NCBI RefSeq assembly: GCF_012844455.2
Contig: NZ_JABBCQ020000018.1
Coordinates: forward strand, 44,951 to 108,950
Length of the DNA stretch: 64,000 nt
Direction of reading: 5' to 3'
Source of the DNA: Comamonas suwonensis
GTDB taxonomy: Bacteria; Pseudomonadota; Gammaproteobacteria; Burkholderiales; Burkholderiaceae_C
Part shown: in pieces, positions 1 through 7,886 of the stretch
Layout of the letters: each line of letters starts with the position of its first letter
How positions within the stretch are numbered: position 1 is the stretch's first letter
Made by a program: the position numbers and the translations under genes
Notes under the pieces: generated by a model
What the model saw: only the letters and a program-made list of their open reading frames with translations
The model's database searches: none
Told to the model about the DNA's origin: nothing

Positions 1-286
1 GTGTAGGGCTGACGAGCGACAGCCTAGTCTCGATGTCTGCGTATGCCAAGTCTTGCTGCATCAGGCGGCGACTTCATGATCACTATAAAGTGTGGAAATC
101 AGTTCAGACAACTGCAACACCCAGGCGCTGGATGGGCTGAACGGCAATGGCCAAGTAGGCTTGGGGGCGCGTTGCATGGGTCTGGAGCGCAAAAAGCTAT
201 CACCCAGCCACTGGACCTGTTAAAAAAGCCAAACATCGCTCTTGCCGAAGCAGAATTTTTGGATATCAGCAGACCCGTCTTTGTCA
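1..286. other. no supported gene
   Basis: Short open frames exist on both strands, but none has a ribosome binding site, a recognisable family or convincing codon use. I see no RNA gene or clear repeat. It may be the decayed edge of an accessory region. Confidence 0.4.
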
Positions 287-520
287 TCACGGGAGGCTCA
301 AGTCCATCCCGAGCATCTTGGCAAGGCCAAAAGTGAAAAGCAACACAGCCGTGAGCGCAAGCAAGAAGATGGCAGCCAGCTTGCCGCCCGTGCGTAGCAG
401 CGCGCGCTTATCCATCCGCTTCTTGCCTTGGTCGTAATGCCACTTGATGGCGAAGAACATGCACGCGCCGAATATGAGAACCTTGAACGCAACGAAGACT
501 ACGGGGATCCAATCGATCAT
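287..520 (-). CDS. small two-helix inner-membrane protein, unknown function
   Basis: This is a 77-residue protein if the ATG at 520 is used; a longer frame runs back to 607 but adds a non-hydrophobic extension. It has one hydrophobic segment at about residues 4-24, a basic loop (KKRMDKR), and a second hydrophobic segment at about 48-68, so a small integral membrane protein is likely. I do not recognise the family. It is transcribed divergently from the MocR regulator at 680, and such regulators often control the divergent neighbour, so it may be that regulator's target. The ribosome binding site is weak. Confidence 0.5.
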   Translation of the reverse strand: MIDWIPVVFVAFKVLIFGACMFFAIKWHYDQGKKRMDKRALLRTGGKLAAIFLLALTAVLLFTFGLAKMLGMDLSLP

Positions 521-679
521 TTGAAAATTTCCAGCCTGTGACTTGACACCGCCTATCGTGAGGAACACTGCCTCCCAGACGTGATAGACGAAAACATCAG
601 CGACCAATACACAAGGATATGTCCGGCTGAATGTTCAAGGACATACTACTCAAAAGCAATTTCCATACATTGAGACAAA

Positions 680-2092
680 TTGTCCCAGTCAATACCCATA
701 CAAGGCAAAAATTTGCCACTCTGGCTGCCGCAATTAACCGCGCAGGGCGGACCCCGTTTTCTGCAGATCGCCGATGCGCTTCAGGCGGCAGTGACGGACG
801 GATCGCTGAACCCGGGTGATCGCCTACCTCCTCAGCGCCGGCTGGCAGAACAACTGAATGTCGATCTAACGACGATCACGCGCGCATACGATGAAGCCAG
901 ACGCCGCCATTTGCTGGAAGGGCGCGGCGCCCGCGGCACTTATGTCTCGGCGCCGAAAGTCGAATTGACCTCCATCCTCGACCTGAGCATGAATACCCCA
1001 CCTCCGCCGGATGGCGTGGACTTCGACGACATGTTAAAACAAGGTTTGTCTCAAGTATTGATGCGCACAGATGCTGAATTGCTAATGACTTACCACTTGG
1101 GCGGGGGAAGCAACTCTGACCGTAAGGCTGCGGCCCAATGGCTTGAGCCCATGTTTGGCGTTCTGGATTCTGAGCAGGTTGTTGTCTGTCCGGGTGCACA
1201 AGCAGCGATAGCCGCTTTGATTCTTGCACTGACGCAGCTTGGCGATGTAATCCTGGCAGAGCCGACCAGTTATCCAGGCTTGCGTGTCGCAGCGACCCAG
1301 TTAGGCCGACGCATCATTACGGTGGAAGCAGATAAGCACGGGATGCTTCCCGAGATGCTGAGCCAAGCTTGCCGCCAGCACAAACCGGCGCTGCTCTACC
1401 TTAATCCAACATTACAGAACCCAACCGCCATCACCATTCCGCAACGCCGACGCAAGGAACTCGCCAGCATCGCGAAGCGCTGCAATGTACGCATCATTGA
1501 GGATGACCCTTATTGGTTGCTTGCCGATGCCCCGCCACCACCTATTGCCACGTTTGCCCCGGAACAGGTGGCCTATATCTCGACTCTGTCGAAATGCCTG
1601 ACGCCAGGCTTGCGTGTCGCGTTCGTACTCATACGAGACCTGCACGAACGCGAACGTTTTCTGACTGCACTCAGATCCTTTGCGCTGATGACTGCACCCT
1701 TGACAGCCGCACTAACCACGCAATGGATCCTTGACGGTTCGGCTGCCAGATTAATGGAGGGCATACGCAAGGAGGCCCGTCTGCGCCACTGGATGGCCAG
1801 GGATATTCTGGCGGGTCGATACACCGGCACTGGAGACGGCCTGCATGTATGGCTCGAGCTGCCGGGATATTGGAACTCCTTGCAGCTTGCGCGCGCTGCC
1901 GACCGCGAAGGCATCGCCATCACTCCGGCGGAGGCATTCGCTACCGATCATGGATCCAGCAGCGGATCCGTGAATGCGATTCGGATCTCTTTGGGCAGCA
2001 TGAAAGACCGTGGACGCTTACAGGCAGGTCTTCAACGACTGTCTCATCTGCTTGCGCGTCTACCCGAGACGTTCAGTACTGCTGTGGTTTAG
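680..2092 (+). CDS. MocR-type transcriptional regulator (GntR HTH fused to aminotransferase fold)
   Basis: The 470-residue length is typical of MocR/PdxR-like regulators. The N-terminal winged helix (about residues 20-90) has the GntR pattern, including GDRLPPQRRLAEQL and TTITRAYDEA. The rest is a fold-type I aminotransferase domain, and the lysine in STLSKCL (about residue 305) is the expected PLP-binding residue. Members usually sense PLP or an amino-acid adduct and act as DNA-binding dimers rather than enzymes. The start is TTG with only a weak ribosome binding site. The small membrane protein at 287-520 is divergent and is the likeliest target. The effector cannot be read from the sequence. 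Confidence 0.88.
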   Translation: MSQSIPIQGKNLPLWLPQLTAQGGPRFLQIADALQAAVTDGSLNPGDRLPPQRRLAEQLNVDLTTITRAYDEARRRHLLEGRGARGTYVSAPKVELTSILDLSMNTPPPPDGVDFDDMLKQGLSQVLMRTDAELLMTYHLGGGSNSDRKAAAQWLEPMFGVLDSEQVVVCPGAQAAIAALILALTQLGDVILAEPTSYPGLRVAATQLGRRIITVEADKHGMLPEMLSQACRQHKPALLYLNPTLQNPTAITIPQRRRKELASIAKRCNVRIIEDDPYWLLADAPPPPIATFAPEQVAYISTLSKCLTPGLRVAFVLIRDLHERERFLTALRSFALMTAPLTAALTTQWILDGSAARLMEGIRKEARLRHWMARDILAGRYTGTGDGLHVWLELPGYWNSLQLARAADREGIAITPAEAFATDHGSSSGSVNAIRISLGSMKDRGRLQAGLQRLSHLLARLPETFSTAVV

Positions 2093-2240
2093 CCTGCCCA
2101 GGAAGTGCGTCCATCATTCAGGAGCTCTACCAAATAGCATTCCGGTCGGCACCGTTAGCTTCGTTGCCCGCGATGCCTTGGCCTGCCCCGGCATGCATGA
2201 CAAGACTGCGCAGTGCCTAAAGAAAAGTCACTGACGAGTA

Positions 2241-2684
2241 TCAAGGACTACCGTTGAACATTTTGTCCCGTTGATTAATCAGTACGCGGCTCATTACTTG
2301 ATCGACTGCATCCAAGTACTGATCATTCGCAACTTGCCCTCGACCGTTAGGTTTGAGCCATATGCGGCCTCGCTTAGAAACGGATTCAGTGTAGAAATAC
2401 TGCTCCAAGGGCGTTCCTGTGTACGTCACACTAACCGCAATACGGCGTGACGCGAAGTCCAAATAGAGACAAAAGTCACGCGGCACCCTCCAGCACTCAG
2501 ACACAGCGTCGGCCAGCCCCGATATGCCGCTCTTCCTGTAAACCTGCAACGCGTCAAAAACCGCTCTCTTTACCTCGCTGGAAACTGTACTGGCAACCTC
2601 GCTGGTGTCCTGTGCAATCGCTTTTTCAGACAGGGTGGTAAAACAGATTGAGGCGAGTAAGAACGCAATGGCTTTTGTTTTCAT
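2241..2684 (-). CDS. secreted hypothetical protein
   Basis: This 147-residue protein starts at ATG 2684 with a good signal peptide: charged MKTK, a hydrophobic core, and cleavage after AIA at about residue 24. The mature part has no family I recognise. It contains two cysteines (SECWRVPRDFCLYL) that could form a disulfide in the periplasm. A TTG start 21 bases upstream would spoil the signal peptide and is less likely. Nothing in the neighbourhood suggests a role. Confidence 0.6.
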   Translation of the reverse strand: MKTKAIAFLLASICFTTLSEKAIAQDTSEVASTVSSEVKRAVFDALQVYRKSGISGLADAVSECWRVPRDFCLYLDFASRRIAVSVTYTGTPLEQYFYTESVSKRGRIWLKPNGRGQVANDQYLDAVDQVMSRVLINQRDKMFNGSP

Positions 2685-2806
2685 AACATGACACACAAGA
2701 AGCAATCCTGATAACTCAATTTTTTATCTGCATTCAATTCTGCAGCTACTCGCCCCCTGAAGTATTTCAGTGAATAAAAAAGCCCGCCCCTCAATCAGCG
2801 GTTTTT

Positions 2807-2974
2807 ATGGGGGCATCGGTTTTTAAAAGCAGGATCATTTATCGCATTGCCGAGAGCTGGCAAGGCGATCTGGAGGTGCTGCTTAATGCCCAGCAAAAGA
2901 CAGTGTTTGGCGAGTGTTGCAAGACCTAAGAGCGTTCGGTGGGCTGGGTGCCGCCACGCAACAGTAGTACCGCA
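2807..2974 (+). pseudogene. rdgC: 5' fragment of rdgC (recombination-associated protein), stop-broken
   Basis: Translation gives VFKSRIIYRIAESWQGDLE near the start and ERSVGWVPPRN further on, matching the RdgC N-terminus where family members read FKN-x-YRI...GATQEKSVGWVPPRGE. The codon for Gln in the conserved TQE is TAA here (2927-2929), consistent with one C-to-T change. Similarity ends after about 55 codons, so the rest of the gene is missing. RdgC binds double-stranded DNA and modulates RecA; this remnant cannot. It may come from a phage or plasmid homologue or from a deleted chromosomal copy. Confidence 0.72.
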
Positions 2975-3237
2975 TAGCGTGTCTGTATCGACCCGCAGGG
3001 GCGTACCCTAATACTCGAACGAGCACCCCACCAGGGCCGCATTGAGGAAGTAGTCAGGCTGCTGACTAGAAAGCCTATTTGAATCAGGACTACAAAGATC
3101 CAGTACTTCACATCGAAACAGCTTGTCATGCACCGCGACAAGATGTATTAATACCGACTGTTAGTTGTAGCTCTTGCACTCGAGAGTGCAAGCAATGCTG
3201 TTCCATTGCGGTCTTTAATCGAGGAGGTCACGATCAG
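2975..3237. other. intergenic remnant upstream of diguanylate cyclase gene
   Basis: The rdgC reading frame continues open for a stretch (about 2987-3078), but that translation matches nothing I recognise. The last 20 bases hold the AGGAGG ribosome binding site of the next gene. No promoter is obvious. Confidence 0.35.
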
Positions 3238-4437
3238 ATGTTCGCGCACAGTGACTACTTGATTCTCATGCCGTCGTTGGCCATGCTGGCTTTGGCGACA
3301 ATGTTGGTCATTGCTTGGATCATTCAACGTTCCCAGAGCTTCTTACTATGGCAATCTGGCGCATATTCACTGACTGCACTTCCACTTGGAATGCAAAGCC
3401 TACTAAGCCTGGAAGTTCTCAATCGCTACGTACTCGTCATTGGCTGTTTCTACTTGCTTGGAGCTTGGTGTCTTGCCAACAGCTGGGCTGAAAGGTGGAA
3501 GGTATCTGTTCAACAGAATGCAGCAGTAATTATCGCCATCTTCACGCTAGCGACCCTTCATTACTTCAGCAGTATCGAGCAAAACGTCTGGGCTCGAGTG
3601 AGCTCTTTTAGCATCGGCTCTGGCCTCATCTTGCTACTCCCGATCTTGAGAATCAGAGCAAAGAAAATCTCATTTGATTGGCTCGATAGGTCACTGCTAT
3701 GGCTAAGCATCATCTTCACGGCCTATACCTTCACTCGCCCCATTTTGATATGGCTACTGGGATACTCGGATCTTGGGTCGCTTCCAAAGTCACCATATTG
3801 GCTCTTGACGCTAATGAGCGTTCTAAGCTTCTCAATCCTTTTCACCGTGGTGATGATCGCCATTGCCGTCAAAGAGATCATCTGCAAGCTGCGCGAAGAA
3901 CGCGATCACGATGCATTGACAAAAATTCTGAACCGCCGCGCTTTTCAAGAACATGCCCAGAAGCGCCTTGCTGACAGACGGCTTTATCCAATGGCAGTTC
4001 TGAGCTGTGACATGGATCACTTCAAGCGCATTAACGACACTTGGGGCCACGAGCGTGGCGATCAGGTGCTGCAACTTACTTCGGCGACTCTTCAAAAGAA
4101 TGTCCGGGAGCACGACTTGGTCGCGCGGTTTGGCGGTGAAGAATTTGTGCTTTTATTGATCGACACAACTCTGCCTGATGCAGAGCTAATTGCCCAGCGA
4201 ATCCAACGCGACCTCGGATCAAGTAATACCGTTCTTCCATCCGGTCCAAAACTCACCATGAGCTTTGGAATTTCATCCGTCGTTAACCCTCTCCAGCTAG
4301 AACAAGCCTTAAAAGAAGCCGATCAACTCCTTTATCAAGCAAAAAATGCTGGTCGCGATCGAGTGCATGTATCTGGAATGACCTATCCAGATATCTGGAT
4401 CGAGGGTACCCACCCGCAAAATGCAGTTGCAGTCTGA
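3238..4437 (+). CDS. membrane-bound diguanylate cyclase (GGDEF)
   Basis: This 399-residue protein is predicted to make cyclic di-GMP from two GTP. Its N-terminal half has about six hydrophobic segments (to about residue 225), and a GGDEF domain follows. The active-site motif is GGEEF at about 299-303, a functional variant. The product-inhibition I-site RxxD (REHD, about 290-293) sits exactly five residues ahead of it, so feedback inhibition is expected. The ATG at 3238 was chosen because GAGGAGG lies about 10 bases upstream; the frame is open further upstream without such a site. It stands alone inside a decayed accessory region, so its input signal is unknown. Confidence 0.9.
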   Translation: MFAHSDYLILMPSLAMLALATMLVIAWIIQRSQSFLLWQSGAYSLTALPLGMQSLLSLEVLNRYVLVIGCFYLLGAWCLANSWAERWKVSVQQNAAVIIAIFTLATLHYFSSIEQNVWARVSSFSIGSGLILLLPILRIRAKKISFDWLDRSLLWLSIIFTAYTFTRPILIWLLGYSDLGSLPKSPYWLLTLMSVLSFSILFTVVMIAIAVKEIICKLREERDHDALTKILNRRAFQEHAQKRLADRRLYPMAVLSCDMDHFKRINDTWGHERGDQVLQLTSATLQKNVREHDLVARFGGEEFVLLLIDTTLPDAELIAQRIQRDLGSSNTVLPSGPKLTMSFGISSVVNPLQLEQALKEADQLLYQAKNAGRDRVHVSGMTYPDIWIEGTHPQNAVAV

Positions 4438-5003
4438 TCTGCCCCAGCGCCATCGGTCAGCGATAGGCCCGAGGACCTCGGTAAGTGGTAGTCGAGCCAG
4501 AATCGAAGTAATCACTTCTGCCCGCCACTGCAGGCTTTTCTCATTCTGGGGGCCCTCCATGCAGAGAGTGACACAGCTTCAGTCCCGCGTACCGGGATAA
4601 GGGTAGAGCGATTCTGGTATGCGAAAATTTTGGAACCAAGGAAGTCGCATACCGCTTGGCCGTCATTGCGACAGACCGAACTACAGCAATCGTCACACTC
4701 GTCAAATGGGCAGCACAGCACGCTCAAATATAGAAAGGCCAAGCATGAGCAACAAACTTCTATCCGACAAAAAATTGCACGCGACAACGCCGTAAACCTT
4801 GGATTTCCCAAAGGTGCACTGCATAGCTCGTGCTTCAGTTGTTATCGCCGTACCGCCGAAAAAATGCCAACCACACGCTAAAGCCACTCGAGTTTGGCAA
4901 ACGATGCCTAGCGAGGATTGAGCCATGAGCCACCGAGCCCGCGACCAAGGCAACAGCGTGGCAGAGGGCGTGAACCAATCAACCATCCCGCACCCCTCCC
5001 CTA
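4438..5003. other. no supported gene
   Basis: There are only short frames without ribosome binding sites. A stretch near 4630-4735 reads as a possible coding remnant (KEVAYRLAVIATDRTTAI), but I cannot assign it. It lies next to an IS end, so decayed mobile DNA is likely. Confidence 0.35.
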
Positions 5004-5172
5004 TGAACTACCCCTTAAAGTTGGACAGTTAAATTACGGGTATTTGGCCTGAGTTCGGTATTGCACCGGGCTCAGACTGTTCAATTTCATCTTGGTTCGA
5101 TGATGGTTGATGTAGCGCACCAGTTCACCTTGCAGGTACTCAGGGTGCAAAGCATTCTTCCGGTATCCGAGC
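5004..5172 (-). mobile_element. right-end remnant of an IS3-family insertion sequence
   Basis: The minus-strand frame ending at 5034 reads YINHHRTKMKLNSLSPVQYR before its stop, matching the conserved C-terminus of IS3-family OrfB transposases (YN..R...KL.GLSPVQYR). Just beyond the stop, 5004-5027 begins with TG and resembles IS3-type terminal inverted repeats (CCCC...GTTGGACA). Only about 40 transposase codons remain. The DDE catalytic residues and the left end are gone, so the element cannot move itself. Confidence 0.75.
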
Positions 5173-5497
5173 TTTACAAACATCGCGTACCGAGCCAAAC
5201 GCGAAGAATTTGAGGAAAGCGATAGCTTCCTCTGGGTGCCAAAGTGGACACCTGCAATTCGCAAATCCAAGTGGGCTACACGACGCTCGCTGAAGATAGC
5301 CGGCGTTCAAGTGGAGAGCCTGAAATCCATCAGCCGAGGCGATGCCATTTCAGAATGGATGTCTACTCTCCAACATGGCCGATGGAGTGGAGCCTCGTGA
5401 ATAGTTTGCCGAAATCCAGTAATTCACTGGCGGTAACTAAACCGCAAGTCCATGAGTCTGGGCGATCGACTTCAAGCACATCGAAAAGTCACGATAA
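5173..5497 (+). pseudogene. decayed phage ASCH/morphogenetic-type gene
   Basis: The frame from 5173 reads FLWVPKWTPAIRKSKWATRR, then LKIAGVQVESLKSISRGDAI. This follows the pattern of phage ASCH-domain proteins (WRPSIHMPRWASRI..LEI..VRVERLQ.IS..DA). After a stop at 5398 the C-terminal part recurs at 5440-5497 as SP*VWAIDFKHIEKSR, matching the family ending NPWVWVIEFKRIE with Trp changed to a stop. The gene carries several stops and shifts and is dead. It supports a former prophage here. Confidence 0.6.
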
Positions 5498-5906
5498 CCA
5501 GCACTAGCGCGGTAGGCCTTTCAAAAGGCCAAGCCTACTGATCCAGCACGTTAACTGCCCCTACTGCATATTTGCCAAGGCAATACCGGGCAAGCAGGCG
5601 CACTACCAAGAAGGCCGCCGCTTTTGGAACCTCTATTTAAAAGCCTGCCAAGCGCAAGAATGTAACCCTACAAGCGCTCCACCGAGCCGGGATGGTGGCA
5701 GGCATTGATCATCAACCAACCGAAGCAGGTCAAACCTACTTCAACGCCCCTAACCCGACAGGGGCGTGACGCCAGCGCTGCCGAAGAAGGGACACGCTTG
5801 ATCTTATTCTGGAAGATTTTCTCTCCAGATTCACATAGCTCTAGCGCAGACTGAATATTCTGCGCAAACGCATCACTGACTCAACGGCATGCATTCCAGA
5901 GCGGCT
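5498..5906. other. no supported gene; probable decayed phage DNA
   Basis: Frames are short and interrupted. Some pieces look once-coding (for example 5600-5660), but I cannot name them. No RNA gene or terminator is convincing. Confidence 0.35.
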
Positions 5907-6332
5907 TCATCGCGGCATAGTCAAAAAGACCTTGCGCATCGCCCAGCCTGTGGCGCGGTCCAGTACCCTAACCTTCCACTGGATGCTGGTGGCTGCAATC
6001 CTGTTTATGCGTTTCATCATCAAATCCAGTTGTCCGCCCAATTTACATTGATTTCCCGGTCGCAGGACTTTGATGATCGTGTGAAGTGCGGAGAAGTCTT
6101 TAGCGAATGGGTGCGCTTCCCGCTCATATTCCCGGGTTAGGCCGCTAACCGTAAGCACTATGTCGGAGACGGGCGCTCCAGGGGCGATCTCCCGCACAAG
6201 TAGCGCCTCCAACCTGGCAGCACATTCGCTTCCCTCGGCCTCTGCAGAAAACCTGAGAAACAGCGGCCTCTCGAGCACACCGTTTTCAACGTGAATTACC
6301 AGAAGCCGTTGGAAATTGTTTTTGCCTGCCAT
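5907..6332 (-). CDS. hypothetical protein
   Basis: This 141-residue frame starts from the ATG at 6332, which has GAGG about 6-9 bases upstream. The middle part (RPLFLRFSAEAEGSEC then EALLVREIAPGAPVSDIVLT) has a beta-alpha-beta pattern faintly like the little-finger domain of Y-family polymerases such as ImuB, but no motif confirms it. The C-terminal third is Lys/Arg-rich. It may be an intact orphan gene or a fragment of a longer one. I do not assign a function. Confidence 0.4.
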   Translation of the reverse strand: MAGKNNFQRLLVIHVENGVLERPLFLRFSAEAEGSECAARLEALLVREIAPGAPVSDIVLTVSGLTREYEREAHPFAKDFSALHTIIKVLRPGNQCKLGGQLDLMMKRINRIAATSIQWKVRVLDRATGWAMRKVFLTMPR

Positions 6333-6440
6333 ACCTAACCTCATGAAAAGAGGCACTTTGCTAATCCATGCAAGCTGGTAGACAACGATTTTCGGTTGGT
6401 AGAGGCGGCTTTTGGCGGCCTATTCGTGGGTTGCCAGCCC

Positions 6441-6480
6441 AAAGAAAAAGGGCTTAGATTGCTCTAAGCCCTTTTTCTTT
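6441..6480 (-). terminator. rho-independent terminator after tRNA-Val
   Basis: A perfect 16-bp stem (6441-6456 with 6465-6480) has an 8-base loop and ends in A/T-rich arms. It lies just past the 3' end of tRNA-Val on the minus strand and can also work from the other side. Confidence 0.85.
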
Positions 6481-6490
6481 GCTTTTAAAG

Positions 6491-6567
6491 TGGTGGGTCC
6501 TGACGGTCTCGAACCGCCGACCTACTCCGTGTAAAGGAGCCGCTCTACCAACTGAGCTAAGGACCCA
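6491..6567 (-). tRNA. tRNA-Val (anticodon TAC)
   Basis: The 77-base cloverleaf on the minus strand has acceptor TGGGTCC/GGACCCA, a D arm with AGCTCAGTTGGTAGAGC, an anticodon loop TTTACAC giving TAC, a TTCGAGA T loop, and an encoded CCA end at 6493-6491. It follows hupB by 15 bases on the same strand and ends in the strong hairpin at 6441-6480. tRNA 3' ends are common integration sites, and the DNA on its 3' side is decayed accessory sequence. Confidence 0.97.
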
Positions 6568-6581
6568 CTTAAACTTTTTTG

Positions 6582-6854
6582 TCAGTTCAGAGCATCTTTC
6601 AATGCTTTGCCCGGACGGAATTTTGGCACTTTGGCCGCTTTGATTTTGATGGACTCACCAGTACGTGGATTACGACCGGTGCGAGCTGCTCGTTTGCCAA
6701 CCGCAAATGTTCCAAAACCAACAAGCGATACTGTACCACCTTTTTTCAGTGTTTTCTTCACTGCGTCGATCGTAGAGTCCAGAGCGCGCGCTGCGGCTGC
6801 CTTGGAAATATCGGCGTTGTTAGCGATGTGCTCAATCAGTTCGGTTTTATTCAC
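6582..6854 (-). CDS. hupB: DNA-binding protein HU
   Basis: This 90-residue protein is the standard HU size. It carries the family signature ([18 protein letters not shown]) in the DNA-gripping arm at about residues 46-64 and the C-terminal [14 protein letters not shown] dimers bend and compact DNA. The start is GTG with GAGAGG seven bases upstream. tRNA-Val lies 15 bases downstream on the same strand, so the two may be co-transcribed up to the terminator at 6441. Confidence 0.97.
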   Translation of the reverse strand: MNKTELIEHIANNADISKAAAARALDSTIDAVKKTLKKGGTVSLVGFGTFAVGKRAARTGRNPRTGESIKIKAAKVPKFRPGKALKDALN

Positions 6855-7213
6855 AAGATGCCTCTCGAGAAATCAGTAAATGGAATGTCTCTTCTAGCGC
6901 AAACTTTGCACAGCAAGAAACCAGTCGCGATGAAGACAAATTTCAGCGCTTCAGTTTGAGTATTTTTGCACCCATTTTTAACTTGAAGCGGCTGACGTTC
7001 TTGATGTCAGTTCACGCTGCGCATTCCAGCGACAGGACCAGATTCTATGCGGTTTTTGAGCCAGTTCTGCCATTCATCACGGCTTTTTTAAACGATAGTT
7101 TCGTGTCGGCTTCACCGATTGACAATCAGCCGCAAAGCCTGCAGCCCTGCAACGATCCAGCATCTGTCATCAAATCACACCAAACACCTCTAAAACTACG
7201 AAATAGATAGCAA
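6855..7213. other. intergenic region upstream of hupB
   Basis: About 360 bases lie between hupB and the pgsA terminator. It must carry the hupB promoter, but I cannot pick one with confidence. No RNA gene or repeat is seen. Confidence 0.4.
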
Positions 7214-7238
7214 AAAGCGCTTGACAGGCAAGCGCTTT
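7214..7238 (-). terminator. rho-independent terminator after pgsA
   Basis: A perfect 10-bp stem (AAAGCGCTTG/CAAGCGCTTT) with a 5-base loop is followed on the minus strand by a run of T. It lies 20 bases past the pgsA stop. Confidence 0.9.
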
Positions 7239-7258
7239 GAGGTAATCAGAATCGAAAT

Positions 7259-7822
7259 TCAGAGTCTGGCTCTGATTTCTGGCAGTGCTTTTTTCAGGTA
7301 ATAAACCATGGACCATACCGTGAGGACGGCGGCAATCCAGATCAGCCACTGCCCCCAGACGCCTGTATCCATCACGCCAAAGGCTACGCCGTCGTAGAGA
7401 AGAAAGGGAATGGCAACCATCTGTGCCATGGTCTTGAGCTTGCCGATCATATGGACCGCAACGCTCTTGCTGGCACCCAGATGCGCCATCCATTCGCGCA
7501 ACGCAGAGATCGCTATTTCGCGGCCGATGATGATCAACGCGACAAACACGTCGGTGCGCTGCAGATGAACCAGCACCAGCAGGGCTGCGCAGACCAGAAA
7601 TTTGTCGGCCACCGGGTCAAGAAACGCACCAAAAGCCGATGTCTGATTGAGCTTGCGTGCCAGATAGCCATCAAACCAGTCGGTGGCAGCGAACACAATG
7701 AACATGATGGTCGCAATGAGGTTGCGAGTCGGTGTATCCAGCGGCGCATAAAACACCCCGACGATGAGCGGAATCGCCACTATCCGCGTACAGGTCAGCA
7801 AGGTTGGGATGGTCAGGAACAT
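7259..7822 (-). CDS. pgsA: CDP-diacylglycerol--glycerol-3-phosphate 3-phosphatidyltransferase
   Basis: The enzyme makes phosphatidylglycerol phosphate, the committed step to phosphatidylglycerol and cardiolipin, in the inner membrane. The CDP-alcohol phosphotransferase motif is intact as DWFDGYLAR then GAFLDPVADK (DG-x2-AR-x8-G-x3-D-x3-D). Several hydrophobic helices surround it. I prefer the start at MFLTIPTLLTCTRI (7822), which matches the usual family N-terminus. ATGs at 7831 and 7861 are in frame, and none has a clear ribosome binding site. It follows uvrC on the same strand. Confidence 0.95.
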   Translation of the reverse strand: MFLTIPTLLTCTRIVAIPLIVGVFYAPLDTPTRNLIATIMFIVFAATDWFDGYLARKLNQTSAFGAFLDPVADKFLVCAALLVLVHLQRTDVFVALIIIGREIAISALREWMAHLGASKSVAVHMIGKLKTMAQMVAIPFLLYDGVAFGVMDTGVWGQWLIWIAAVLTVWSMVYYLKKALPEIRARL

Positions 7823-7886
7823 GAGCGCCATTGTGTCACGCGCAGCAGCACACAACGGCATATCCCGCTACATGCACTGCTGTCAC

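Noticed and set aside
5907..6332. ImuB/Y-family polymerase fragment
   Set aside because: Only a faint beta-alpha-beta likeness to the little-finger domain, with no catalytic or clamp-binding motif, so it is left as hypothetical.
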